Shown: piece by piece, positions 5,683 through 13,745 of the stretch
Layout of the letters: every line of letters starts with the position of its first letter
Numbering within the stretch: the stretch's first letter is position 1
Source: Phosphoribacter sp035448065
Lineage (GTDB): Bacteria > Actinomycetota > Actinomycetes > Actinomycetales > Dermatophilaceae
Reading direction: 5' to 3'
NCBI GenBank assembly: GCA_035448065.1
Contig: DAOTIG010000067.1
Span: 1 to 17,385, forward strand
DNA length: 17,385 nt
Notes under the pieces: generated by a model
Told to the model about the DNA's origin: nothing
The model's input: only the letters and a program-made list of their open reading frames with translations
The model's database searches: none
Translations under genes and position numbers: made by a program

Positions 5683-6546
5683 CTACTCGGGCAGGGCGGG
5701 GGCGGCGAGCCGGCGCAGGATCGCGTCGGCGCACGCCTGGGGGGCGAGCTCGGGCAGCCCGTGGCCCTCGTCCTCGAGCACGACCAACTCGTAGGCCGCG
5801 AGGCACCACTCATGGGTATGCTCGACTGCCCGTCTGCCCAGGGCGACGTCACGGGCGCCCCACACGAGCGTCGCCGGCACTCGGCAGCGGCGGGCGACAT
5901 TGCGGGACCACGGAATCGCCCGATACCAGTTGAGCGCAGCCGTCAGCGCACCCGGCTCGGCCATCCGGGCTGCATAGTGCTCGGCCACCTCACGAGGCAG
6001 TCCGCCGCCGCGCAACAGCCGCACGATCCGATCGCGCAGCAGCCGCTCGGGCAGCCAGGGCAGCTGGAAGAACCCCATGTACCAGCTGCGCTTGAGCTGG
6101 TCGAGGTCCCGGCTGCGCACCGCCGCGAACAATGCCCCGGGATGCGGCGTCGACAGGCTCGTCACCGTCGCCACCCGCTCCTGGTGCGCACCACCGAGCG
6201 CCCACGCCACGCCTCCGCCCCAGTCGTGACCGACGACGTGGAACCGCGGCGCCCCCGCAGCGTCGGCCAGCGCCAGCACGTCGCCCACCAGCTTCTCGCT
6301 CGTGTATGCCGCGCGGCCGGCCGGGCGAGCCCGCGGCGAGTAGCCGCGCTGATCCAGGGCGAGGGTGCGGTAGCCGGCTGCGTGCAGCAGCGGCGCGATC
6401 CCCACCCATGAGGTCCGGTCGTGCGGGAAGCCGTGCAGCAGCACGACGACCTCGCCGTCGAGCGGGCCCTCGTCAGTGACGTCGAAGACGAGCCCGTCGT
6501 GCGGGACCTGACGGACTCGGGAGGGCAGCGGCATACCGGCAAGCAT
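5683..6546 (-). CDS. alpha/beta hydrolase, epoxide-hydrolase-like
   Basis: A 287-residue cytoplasmic hydrolase. The oxyanion-hole motif HGFP is at residues 38-41, followed by ALDQRGYSP. The nucleophile elbow GHDWGGG puts an Asp (108) at the nucleophile position, as in epoxide hydrolases and dehalogenases and unlike the Ser of esterases. Cap-domain segment SWYMGFFQLPWLPE carries a Tyr (156) in the position used by epoxide hydrolases for ring opening. Asp233 (VWGARDVALG) and His262 (DEGHGLP) complete the triad. The true substrate is unknown. Start: the ATG at 6546 gives MLAGMP; the ATG at 6534 lies inside a copy of the repeated word GTATGCCG and is an alternative. Neither has a good ribosome binding site. 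It is 65 nt downstream of the glycosyltransferase gene, likely in the same operon. Confidence 0.87.
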   Translation of the reverse strand: MLAGMPLPSRVRQVPHDGLVFDVTDEGPLDGEVVVLLHGFPHDRTSWVGIAPLLHAAGYRTLALDQRGYSPRARPAGRAAYTSEKLVGDVLALADAAGAPRFHVVGHDWGGGVAWALGGAHQERVATVTSLSTPHPGALFAAVRSRDLDQLKRSWYMGFFQLPWLPERLLRDRIVRLLRGGGLPREVAEHYAARMAEPGALTAALNWYRAIPWSRNVARRCRVPATLVWGARDVALGRRAVEHTHEWCLAAYELVVLEDEGHGLPELAPQACADAILRRLAAPALPE

Positions 6547-6611
6547 GACACCGGGGGGTCCGTCCGGCGACGGCCCGCCCGCCGAGCACTGCCCGCCGCG
6601 CGCAGCCCACC

Positions 6612-7889
6612 TCAGAGCAGGCGGCGCTCGTCGAGCCAGTCCAGGGTGACGTCCAGCCCACGTTCGGCGCGCACGCTGTCTCCCGCGGCGGCGGCTCGCT
6701 CGCGGTACCACGCGGCGATCGGGCCGGAGGTGAGCTCGGTGAGCAGCTGGGCCAGCCGGGCTGCGGTGAGCCCGCGGCGACGCAGCGGGGTCGGCCCCAC
6801 GCCGAGCTGGGCCAGTCGCAACCCGTGGAAGGGCTGGTCCAGCCCGTGCGAGACGACGGCGCTCGGCACACCCGCACGTAGCCCGGCGACCGTCGTGCCG
6901 GCACCGCCGTGGTGGACGACGGCGGCCATCCGCGGCATCAGCCAGTCGTGGGGAGCGTCGCGCACGATGTGCACCGACGCAGGCACCGGCACTGCCGGGA
7001 TGTCCTCGGCGCCACTGCCGCTCGGGCGGACGACGACCCGCACTCGGGCGATCCGCGCGGCTTCGACGAGCAGCTCGATGTCGCCACGTGGGTCGCTCGT
7101 CACGACGCTGCCGAAGCCGACGTAGACGGGCTCGGGCCCGCTGTCGAGGAAGTCGACCAGCCGCTGTGACGGGGCCCAGCTCGGATCGACCGGTCGCCGC
7201 CACGACCCGGTCACCGTCACGTCGCCCCAGTCGTGGGCGGGTGGCGCGAGCAGCGGCGAGGTCGCGACCAGGGTGGGGAGGGCGAGGCTTCGGCGAAGTG
7301 TCTCCCGCTGGCCGATCCGCCCGATGCCGAGCCGCTCGCGCAGGGCACCCCCCGAGGCCAGCGAGAGCGACAGCGCTCCGCGCCAGGCCTGCACCGACGA
7401 GGCCCAGTTGAGCGGGCTCACCCGGTCGGCCCTGGCGGCGAAGGCGGTGCTCGGCCCGACGCTCGTCGGCACGGTCGCCGAGAAGGCGACGTGCACGACT
7501 TGCGTTCCCAGCCCGTCGGCCAGCGCCAGCGCCGGGCCGATGCCGGCGATCCCGGTGATCACGAGATCGCCTGGGGCACAGGCCCGTCGGATGGATGTGG
7601 CGACGTCGTCGGCGGTCTGTCTCGACCACCCGAGCAGACCGGCCCACATGCCCGCGGTCGTCCCGCCCATGAGGCCCGCGGCATACCGATGGGCCAGCGG
7701 CCCGCTCGTCGGCACCGAGGTGCGCTCGACGACCGAGCAGGGCAGCCCGGCTGCCGCGACGTCGGTGGCGTAGTCGGCGTGCGCGACGACCTGGACATCG
7801 AAGCCGGCGCGCTGCAGCGCGGGCCCGAGGGCGAGGTGCGGCTCGACGTCACCGCGCGACCCCAGGGCCAGGATGACGACGCTGCTCAC
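6612..7889 (-). CDS. UDP-sugar-dependent glycosyltransferase, GT1/GT28-like (MGT/sterol glucosyltransferase type)
   Basis: A 425-residue GT-B fold enzyme that transfers a sugar from a nucleotide donor to a small lipophilic acceptor. The N-terminal acceptor domain opens with LALGSRGDVEPHLALGPAL (residues 8-26), the hallmark of this group. The linker carries PVYVGFGSVVTSDPRG. The donor-binding signature HHGGAGTTVAGLRAGVP starts at residue 326 and ends with HGLDQPFHG. These are the motifs of macrolide, calicheamicin-type and sterol glucosyltransferases; the acceptor cannot be read from sequence. The GTG start at 7889 is set by the N-terminal motif and by a 4-nt overlap (GTGA) with the stop of the MFS gene, indicating coupled translation. 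The reading frame extends further upstream, but only antisense-like sequence is found there. Confidence 0.88.
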   Translation of the reverse strand: MSSVVILALGSRGDVEPHLALGPALQRAGFDVQVVAHADYATDVAAAGLPCSVVERTSVPTSGPLAHRYAAGLMGGTTAGMWAGLLGWSRQTADDVATSIRRACAPGDLVITGIAGIGPALALADGLGTQVVHVAFSATVPTSVGPSTAFAARADRVSPLNWASSVQAWRGALSLSLASGGALRERLGIGRIGQRETLRRSLALPTLVATSPLLAPPAHDWGDVTVTGSWRRPVDPSWAPSQRLVDFLDSGPEPVYVGFGSVVTSDPRGDIELLVEAARIARVRVVVRPSGSGAEDIPAVPVPASVHIVRDAPHDWLMPRMAAVVHHGGAGTTVAGLRAGVPSAVVSHGLDQPFHGLRLAQLGVGPTPLRRRGLTAARLAQLLTELTSGPIAAWYRERAAAAGDSVRAERGLDVTLDWLDERRLL

Positions 7890-9214
7890 CCGGTCACCGT
7901 ATCCGGATCGTCGCTCGGCAGGGGGCCTGCCGCCTCCCGAGCAGCGCGGCGGGCGCGCTCGGCGACGGCATACGGGTCGGTCTGGGCGTCGTAGGTCCAG
8001 AAGTCGCGGAGCCAGGCCGCGACGGCAACCACACCGACAACACACAGGACGCCGCCGGAGGTGATCGACGTCCGCACCGACCACCGGTCGGCGACCAGTC
8101 CCGAGCGCACCTGACCGCCGAGCGGACCCACCGAGTAGGACAGCATCTCGATGCCGGCGAGCCGCCCGCGCATCTCGTCGGGGATGGTCTGGTGCCAGAT
8201 GACGCTGCGGAACAGGGCGCTCACCATGTCGGCTGCGCCGGCGGCGGTGAAGCACAGCAGCACCAGCCAGACCTGCTCGGCGAGGCCGGCCAGCGCGACG
8301 GCGGCGCCCCACGCGATCGCCGAGAGGACGACGGCCCGGCCGTGCCGATGGACCCGCGCGGTCCAGCCCGAGGTGGCGGTGACGAGCAGCGAGCCGACGG
8401 TCCCCGCGGAGTAGAGCAGCCCGAGCACCTGGGGCTGGTGCAGCACCTCGGCGGCGAGCGCAGGGAACAGCACCGTGGGCATCGCGAGGATCATCGCGGC
8501 GATGTCGACGAGGTAGGTGCCGAGCAGGTCGCGCCGCGACACGGCATACCGCGCGCCGTCGACGATGCCGCGGACGCTGGGTGGGGTCGAGTCACCGAGC
8601 GGTGGGTATGCCGCCAACCGCGCGAACAGCGTTGTCGCGACGAGCAATCCGGCGACGTCGACGGCATACGAGAGACCCGGGCCGATCGTCTCGATGAGCA
8701 CACCGCCGAGCGCCGGCCCGGCGAGCATGCCCACCTGCATCCCGAGCGAGGAGAGCGACACCGCAGCCGGCAGCTCGGCGTGCCGCACGGTGCGCGGGAT
8801 GAGTGCCTCACGCGACGGGCGCTGCAGGGCCTGGGCGGCCGAGAGCAGGGCACCGATGAGGTAGAGCACCCAGACGTGCGGGTCGCCGAGCAGGGCGTTG
8901 ACCATGAGCGCGGCGGTGAGGACGACCTGGGCCAGGCCGGTCCAGACGAGCATGAGACGCCGGTCGGCGTGGTCCGCGAGCGCCCCACCCCAGAGGCCGA
9001 AGACGATGAGCGGGACGAGCTCGACCGCGCCGAGCGCCCCGACGGCGAAGTTGCTGCCGGTGAGGTGGTAGAGCTGCCACGGCAGCGCGACGTAGGTGAC
9101 CATGCCGCCGAGGTAGAAGACGGTGCCGGCGACGAAGAGTCGACGGAAGTCCGGCGAGCTGCGCAGGGGAGTCGTGTCGATCCGCAGCGCACGCAGCCGG
9201 TCGCGAATCGTCAC
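7886..9214 (-). CDS. MFS transporter, EntS/macrolide-efflux-like (MFS_3)
   Basis: A 442-residue major facilitator exporter with about 10-12 hydrophobic segments. The loop after the second helix has the MFS motif A (GALADHADRRLMLV, about residues 76-89). The segment AAQALQRPSREALIPRTV and the domain-linking loop after helix 6 are typical of the EntS-like group that exports siderophores or lipophilic drugs. The C-terminal 50 residues are hydrophilic and rich in Ala, Arg and Asp, in the cytoplasm. The start is GTG at 9214. No Shine-Dalgarno is visible; GAGACT lies 7 nt upstream and could be a weak leaderless -10. It is first gene of a minus-strand operon, overlapping the glycosyltransferase by 4 nt, and divergent from the dienelactone hydrolase gene. 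Substrate is unknown. Confidence 0.88.
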   Translation of the reverse strand: MTIRDRLRALRIDTTPLRSSPDFRRLFVAGTVFYLGGMVTYVALPWQLYHLTGSNFAVGALGAVELVPLIVFGLWGGALADHADRRLMLVWTGLAQVVLTAALMVNALLGDPHVWVLYLIGALLSAAQALQRPSREALIPRTVRHAELPAAVSLSSLGMQVGMLAGPALGGVLIETIGPGLSYAVDVAGLLVATTLFARLAAYPPLGDSTPPSVRGIVDGARYAVSRRDLLGTYLVDIAAMILAMPTVLFPALAAEVLHQPQVLGLLYSAGTVGSLLVTATSGWTARVHRHGRAVVLSAIAWGAAVALAGLAEQVWLVLLCFTAAGAADMVSALFRSVIWHQTIPDEMRGRLAGIEMLSYSVGPLGGQVRSGLVADRWSVRTSITSGGVLCVVGVVAVAAWLRDFWTYDAQTDPYAVAERARRAAREAAGPLPSDDPDTVTG

Positions 9215-9292
9215 GCCGCGCAGTCTCGCTCAGATCCGGTATGCCGCGCGAGCTGGTATCGCGGTTGGGGGCCGGTCGTCGGGCTGTCGGAC

Positions 9293-9298
9293 TACTGT
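9293..9298 (+). promoter_or_regulatory. -10 box (TACTGT) for a leaderless dienelactone hydrolase mRNA
   Basis: TACTGT fits TANNNT and lies 7 nt before the ATG at 9306, with no Shine-Dalgarno sequence between. A possible -35 (TTGGGG at 9265) is too far away at 22 nt, so only the -10 is supported. Confidence 0.4.
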
Positions 9299-9305
9299 GA
9301 CGGGC

Positions 9306-9998
9306 ATGAGCGAGCACGTGGCGATCCCCGTCGACGGGGGCGAGCTGCCAGCCCTGCTGTGGCTCCCTGAGGCTGGGCATGGGCCCGGCATCGTGCTCGT
9401 GCAGGAGATCTTCGGGCTCTCGCCCTATATCCACCGGCGGGCGGCCGACCTCGCGGCGGCGGGCTACGTCGTGCTCGCTCCTCGGTTCTACTGGCGGCTG
9501 GGCGCCGAGGCGGTGCCGGACGGGCCGCAGATGCTCGACGAGGGGCTCGCGCTGGTCACCCAGATCGACTGGCCGGCAGCGGTGTCCGACGGCATCGCCG
9601 CGATCGGGTGGCTGCGAGCCCGCCCGGAGGTCGAGCGGGGGGTGGGCCTGGTCGGCTTCTGCTTCGGCGGGGGCCTGGCCTATCACATCGCCGCCGAGTC
9701 CGACGCCGATTGCCTTGTCTCCTATTACGGTTCGGCGCTGCCCGGCCTCGTCGACACCGTGCCGCCGGTCGCCGTGCCAAGCCTGCACCACTTCGGTGAG
9801 GCGGACGCCTACATCGATGCTGCGGCGGTCGAGCGGATCCGGCGGATCGTGCAGTCGGAGCCGGCGTGCGAGTTCCACACCTACCCAGGCGCCGACCACG
9901 CGTTCGACAACCCCGACTTCGTCCTCTTCCACGAAGCGGCCTCCCGCTTGGCGTGGGAGCGGACGCTGGAGTTCCTGCACCGAGTGCTGCCGGTCTGA
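9306..9998 (+). CDS. dienelactone hydrolase family protein
   Basis: A 230-residue alpha/beta hydrolase of the dienelactone hydrolase family, whose type member opens dienelactone in chlorocatechol breakdown. The whole family machinery is present: Glu34 in the conserved VQEIFGLSPYI, the cysteine nucleophile Cys119 in GFCFGGG, Asp167 in GEADAYID and His198 in GADHAFDN. Length matches the family. Many members act on other esters or have unknown substrates, and no catechol genes are nearby, so only the family is claimed. The frame runs open upstream to 9123, but homology starts at the ATG at 9306, which also sits correctly behind a TACTGT -10 box. The GNAT gene overlaps its stop codon (TGATG at 9996-10000), so they are translated together. 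Confidence 0.92.
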   Translation: MSEHVAIPVDGGELPALLWLPEAGHGPGIVLVQEIFGLSPYIHRRAADLAAAGYVVLAPRFYWRLGAEAVPDGPQMLDEGLALVTQIDWPAAVSDGIAAIGWLRARPEVERGVGLVGFCFGGGLAYHIAAESDADCLVSYYGSALPGLVDTVPPVAVPSLHHFGEADAYIDAAAVERIRRIVQSEPACEFHTYPGADHAFDNPDFVLFHEAASRLAWERTLEFLHRVLPV

Positions 9999-10705
9999 TG
10001 CCGATCAACGAGCACGGGCAGCCGGTCGGCGAGCCGGTGGCCTGGCACGGCGCGCGGCCGCCGTGCGCGACCACGCTGCCCGGCCACTGGTGCTCGGTCG
10101 TCCCGCTCAAGCAGGCGCACAGTGCAGATCTGTATGCCGCGATCGCTCCGCTCGGGCCCTCGGCCTGGACCTATCTCGGTTGGCAGCCGGCCGCCTCGTC
10201 GGCAGAGATGGCAGAGGTGGTGGCGGAGGCACTCGTCCACCCCGGCTGGCACCCCTGGACCGTCCTCGATGCCGCAGGCGCCCCCCAGGGACTGGCGAGC
10301 TATCTGCGGATCGAGCCCGCCGCGGGCAGCATCGAGGTCGGGGGGATCCTCTACGGCGTTGGGCTGCAGCGGCATACGGCTGGAACGGAGGCGATGGCGC
10401 TGCTTGCCCGGCACGCTTTCGAGGACCTCGGCTATCGCCGCTACGAGTGGAAGTGCGACTCGCTCAACGCGCCCAGCCGGGCCGCGGCGCTGCGGCTGGG
10501 CTTCCGCTACGAAGGCACGTTCCGACAGGCGCTCGTCTACAAGGGCCGCAGCCGGGACACGGCGTGGTTCGCGATGACCGACGCGGACTGGCCGGCGGTG
10601 CGCGCGGCATACGAGGCCTGGCTCGATCCGGCCAACTTCGACGAGAGCGGTCACCAGCGCAGGCGGCTCGCCGTCGGGCGAGCCGCCCCCCTGGAAGGAG
10701 GGTGA
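9998..10705 (+). CDS. GNAT-family N-acetyltransferase (RimJ/RimL-like)
   Basis: A 235-residue acetyl-CoA-dependent acyltransferase. The N-terminal WCSVVPLKQAHSADLYAAI is the usual first strand and helix. The segment GLQRHTAGTEAMALLARHAFEDLGYRRYEWKCDSLNAPSRAAALRLGF is the acetyl-CoA-binding core, with the Asn-Ser-Arg helix typical of the RimJ/RimL group. RYEGTFRQALVYKGRSRDTAWFAM is the last strand pair. Acceptor is unknown. The ATG at 9998 overlaps the dienelactone hydrolase stop. The copy of the repeated word at 10370-10377 here reads CGG CAT ACG (Arg-His-Thr), a reading frame of the word seen nowhere else in the window. The last codons form a perfect hairpin at 10662-10687. Confidence 0.88.
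   Translation: MPINEHGQPVGEPVAWHGARPPCATTLPGHWCSVVPLKQAHSADLYAAIAPLGPSAWTYLGWQPAASSAEMAEVVAEALVHPGWHPWTVLDAAGAPQGLASYLRIEPAAGSIEVGGILYGVGLQRHTAGTEAMALLARHAFEDLGYRRYEWKCDSLNAPSRAAALRLGFRYEGTFRQALVYKGRSRDTAWFAMTDADWPAVRAAYEAWLDPANFDESGHQRRRLAVGRAAPLEGG
10662..10687 (+). terminator. perfect 11-bp hairpin inside the 3' end of the GNAT gene
   Basis: GGCGGCTCGCC at 10662-10672 pairs completely with GGCGAGCCGCC at 10677-10687 around a GTCG loop. It ends 15 nt before the TGA stop (10703-10705). No T-tract follows. Placement at the end of the last gene of a plus-strand pair, facing a convergent operon, suggests a U-less terminator that overlaps coding sequence. Confidence 0.5.
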
Positions 10706-10855
10706 CTGGCTCAGCCGTGGACCCGCAGCCGGAGTCCGGGCGCGCCAGCTGCCGCCAGCACGGACGCCTGGCCCGTCCCACCTTCCAGTGCTCGAGCAGG
10801 TATGCCGCGACGCCCGGCGCGACGTCGACGCGCTGCGGTGTGCTCATCGGGCCAG

Positions 10856-11977
10856 TCAGCCCGCGACGGGCGTCGCCGCCGGCAACAGCCAGGCCCGACT
10901 CGCCTCGAAGCCGACGCTCACCCGATCTCCCGGGGCGAAGGTCTGCGCATCGTGCGGGTCGGCCACCATGACGACGAGGGGGCCGGACTCGGTCTCGATC
11001 TCGTACTCGATCGACTCGCCGTAGAACATGGAGGCGACCACCCGGCCCACACCGCCGCCGTCCTCCTGCTCGTCGACGCTGGCCAGGCGCACGGACTCGG
11101 GACGCACGAGGAGCGTCGCTGGCCCATGGCCGTCGGCGTCCGGGTGCCGGGGCACGCTCCACTCCCGCCCGAGGACGGTGATCCGTGCGTCGTCGGCCCC
11201 GACCTGACCGACCTCCACGTCGAGGAAGTTCGCCCGGCCGATGAAGTCGGCGACGAACACCGATGCAGGCCGTCGATAGACCAGCTCCGGGGTGTCGACC
11301 TGCTCGATCGCCCCGACGTTCATGACGACGATCCGGTCGGACATCGTCATCGCCTCGTCCTGGTCGTGGGTGACGAAGACCGTCGTGATGCCGAGCTGCC
11401 GCTGCAGCCGCCGGATCTCGCCGCGCATCTGCACCCGGAGCTTGGCGTCGAGGTTGGACAGCGGCTCGTCGAAGAGCAGCACCTTGGGGCGCATGACGAG
11501 CGCCCGGGCCAGCGCCACCCGCTGCTGTTGACCACCGGAGAGCTGGTGCGGTGCGCGCGCGGCATACGGGGTGAGGTTCATCGAGGCGAGCGCCGCCTCG
11601 ACCTGCTCGCGGATCTGCGGCGCGGGCAGCTTGCGCAGCTTGAGCCCGTAGGCGACGTTGTCGAACACGCTGAGGTGCGGGAAGAGCGCATAGGACTGGA
11701 AGACCATGGCCATCGGCCGGTGGTTGGGGGCGACCTTGTTGATGAGGTCGCCGTCGAGGCGCAGCTCGCCGGAGGTCGGCTCCTCGAAGCCGGCGATCAT
11801 CCGCAGGGTCGTCGTCTTGCCGCACCCGGAGGGGCCGAGCAGCGTGACGAACTCGCCCGGGTGGATCTCCAGGTCGATGCCGTCGACCGCGGCCGGCGTT
11901 CCTGGCGCGTAGACCTTGGTCAGCGCGCGCAGGCTCAGGGCGCCGGGCTCGGCGGTCGCGATGGTGACCTCGCTCAT
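10856..11977 (-). CDS. ABC transporter ATP-binding protein (FbpC/PotA type)
   Basis: A 373-residue ATPase that powers the importer encoded by the two genes upstream. Walker A GPSGCGKTT is at residues 48-56, the Q-loop in FQSYALFPH (Gln94), the signature LSGGQ at 146-150, Walker B VLLFDEP at 166-172, the D-loop SNLDAKLR, and the H-loop His204 in VTHDQDEAMTMSDRI. The C-terminal 120 residues form a TOBE regulatory domain (LLVRPESVRLASV, SMFYGESIEYEI), as in ferric, polyamine and phosphonate importers. A good Shine-Dalgarno (AGGAG, plus-strand 11983-11987) lies 5 nt before the ATG. The gap to the permease stop is 13 nt. It is the last clear gene of the operon. Confidence 0.95.
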   Translation of the reverse strand: MSEVTIATAEPGALSLRALTKVYAPGTPAAVDGIDLEIHPGEFVTLLGPSGCGKTTTLRMIAGFEEPTSGELRLDGDLINKVAPNHRPMAMVFQSYALFPHLSVFDNVAYGLKLRKLPAPQIREQVEAALASMNLTPYAARAPHQLSGGQQQRVALARALVMRPKVLLFDEPLSNLDAKLRVQMRGEIRRLQRQLGITTVFVTHDQDEAMTMSDRIVVMNVGAIEQVDTPELVYRRPASVFVADFIGRANFLDVEVGQVGADDARITVLGREWSVPRHPDADGHGPATLLVRPESVRLASVDEQEDGGGVGRVVASMFYGESIEYEIETESGPLVVMVADPHDAQTFAPGDRVSVGFEASRAWLLPAATPVAG

Positions 11978-11990
11978 GCTGGCTCCTGGC

Positions 11991-13736
11991 TCACGACGGG
12001 CGGCGCTGGATGCCGCGCAGGGACGGGTGCAGCAGGGCCAGGTTGAGCAGCCCGATCACCCCGAGGACGATGACGATGAGGATGGCGCAGTAGGCGAAGG
12101 CATTGCCGAACCGGCCGGCATCGACCTCGGCGAGGATCTGGCTGGTCATGATCTTCGTCTGCGGGGTGGTGATGAAGATGATCGGCGAGAGCGTCGTCAT
12201 CGACCGGGCGAACGCATAGGTGAGCCCGGCGAGCAGCGCCGGCCGGATGAGCGGGAGGGTGACCTTGCGGAAGGTCGTCGCGCTCGAGGCGCCCAGGCTC
12301 GTCGACGCCTCGTCGATCGCCGGGCTGATCTGGCCGAGCGCGGCAATCCCGGAGCGCTGACCCGAGGGCAGCGACCGGGCGACGAAGACCATGACGATGG
12401 CCGCCGCCCCGCCGAGCATCGCCGAGCCGCCCGCGACCGCCGGGAACCACTGGCGGCCGCCGGCGATCCACGGAGTGTTGAAGGCGATGGCGTAGCCGAT
12501 GCCGATGACCGTGCCGGGCACGGCGAGCCCGAGCATGCCGACGAAGTCCATCAACCCGGCGAAGCGCTTGAGCTTGCGCACGACCAGCCAGGCGATGACC
12601 ATGCCGAGCAGCCCGGCGATCGGGGTGGCGACGAGCGCGAGGGTCGTCGTCGTGAACATCGCGTCCGAGCCGATGCCGGCGAGCACGAACTGGTAGTTGC
12701 GCAGCGTGAACTCGTTGTTGACGCCGAGGATTCGCACGAAGCCGCCGACGAAGACGGTGAGGTAGAGCAGCACGACGGTCGCGGCGACCAGCCCGCTGAT
12801 GACGAGCGCAGGGATCCGCAGGCTCGGCGCGGTGATGAGGTCGATGGTGCCGCTGGGCTTGCCGGTGACGGTGACGACGTTCTTCTTGCCCACCCAGTAG
12901 CGCTGCACGAGGAACACCGACAGCGCCGGGACGAGCAGGACGAGGCTGTATGCCGCGCCCGCCGGCACGCTGTACTCGCCGGTGATCGCGATGTAGGCCC
13001 GCGAGGCGAGCACCGTGTAGTCGCCGCCGAGGACGAGTGGGTTGCCCAGGTCGGAGATCGACTCGACGAACAACAGCAGGACCGAGCCGGCGATGCCGGG
13101 GACGAGCATCGGCAGGGTCACGGTGAGGAAGGTGCGCAGCTTGCTCGCGCCGAGGTTGGCGGCGGCCTCGTCGAGGCTCGGGTCGAGGCTCTCGAGCATC
13201 CCCTTGAAGTTCATGTAGGCGACGGGGAAGAACGAGATGACGAGGACTAAGGTCAGCCCTTTGAGGCCGTAGACGTCGCCCTGGATGCCGAGCAGTCCGT
13301 TGGTGATGATGCCGTTGCGGCCGAAGAGGCTGATCGTCGCCGTGGCGAGCGCGAAGGGCGGCGTGACGATCGGCACGAGGGCCAGCAGGTGCAGCACTCG
13401 CTTGCCGCGGAACCTCACCCGCACCTGGGTGTAGGCGAGGACGAAGCCGATCGCGGTGCCGATGAGGGCGACGATGACCCCGAGCTGCACGGTGTTGACG
13501 AGCACCCGCCGGTTCACCGGGTTGGTGAGCATCGACGTGACGATCTCCCACCCCTCGGGCGCGAAGGCGACCGCGAAGATCCGGATGAGGGGGAGCCCGA
13601 CGATGACGAACAGCACGAGCGACACGGTCGTCACGATGGCGACGAGGGTGAGGTCCCGGCCGCTGCGCAGGGGCCGCCGAGCCAGAGCGGCTCCGCTCTC
13701 GGGGGCCCCTGCGGGTGGTGCGAGCAGGGTGGCCAC
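11991..13736 (-). CDS. fused two-domain ABC importer permease (FbpB/AfuB type)
   Basis: A 581-residue inner-membrane protein with two tandem permease domains, so one chain supplies both halves of the channel. Domain 1 (about residues 30-285) and domain 2 (about 310-570) each have some six hydrophobic segments. Each carries an EAA loop that docks on the ATPase: EAAANLGASKLRTFLTVTLP and EASTSLGASSATTFRKVTLP. Fusion of the two halves is normal for the ferric-iron (FbpB, SfuB, AfuB) group, though related anion or phosphosugar systems share it. The start is GTG at 13736, 9 nt after the binding-protein stop with GGCGAG upstream. The long plus-strand frame opposite it is an antisense artefact rich in Asp, Glu and Arg. 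Confidence 0.93.
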   Translation of the reverse strand: MATLLAPPAGAPESGAALARRPLRSGRDLTLVAIVTTVSLVLFVIVGLPLIRIFAVAFAPEGWEIVTSMLTNPVNRRVLVNTVQLGVIVALIGTAIGFVLAYTQVRVRFRGKRVLHLLALVPIVTPPFALATATISLFGRNGIITNGLLGIQGDVYGLKGLTLVLVISFFPVAYMNFKGMLESLDPSLDEAAANLGASKLRTFLTVTLPMLVPGIAGSVLLLFVESISDLGNPLVLGGDYTVLASRAYIAITGEYSVPAGAAYSLVLLVPALSVFLVQRYWVGKKNVVTVTGKPSGTIDLITAPSLRIPALVISGLVAATVVLLYLTVFVGGFVRILGVNNEFTLRNYQFVLAGIGSDAMFTTTTLALVATPIAGLLGMVIAWLVVRKLKRFAGLMDFVGMLGLAVPGTVIGIGYAIAFNTPWIAGGRQWFPAVAGGSAMLGGAAAIVMVFVARSLPSGQRSGIAALGQISPAIDEASTSLGASSATTFRKVTLPLIRPALLAGLTYAFARSMTTLSPIIFITTPQTKIMTSQILAEVDAGRFGNAFAYCAILIVIVLGVIGLLNLALLHPSLRGIQRRPS

Positions 13737-13745
13737 GCTCGCCGA

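Noticed and set aside
10464..10847. Full 127-codon minus-strand gene after the ATPase
   Set aside because: Most of it is antisense to the well-supported GNAT gene and its product is Arg/Pro-rich. Only the first 45 codons could be meaningful.
11916..13250. Long plus-strand frames opposite the permease, ATPase and binding-protein genes
   Set aside because: Asp/Glu/Arg-rich sequences with no domain. They are mirror images of membrane- and ATPase-coding DNA on the minus strand.
13684..13699. Inverted repeat AGAGCGG-CT-CCGCTCT as an operator for the permease gene
   Set aside because: It lies inside the permease coding region and the 2-nt loop is too small. Such short stems are common at this GC content.
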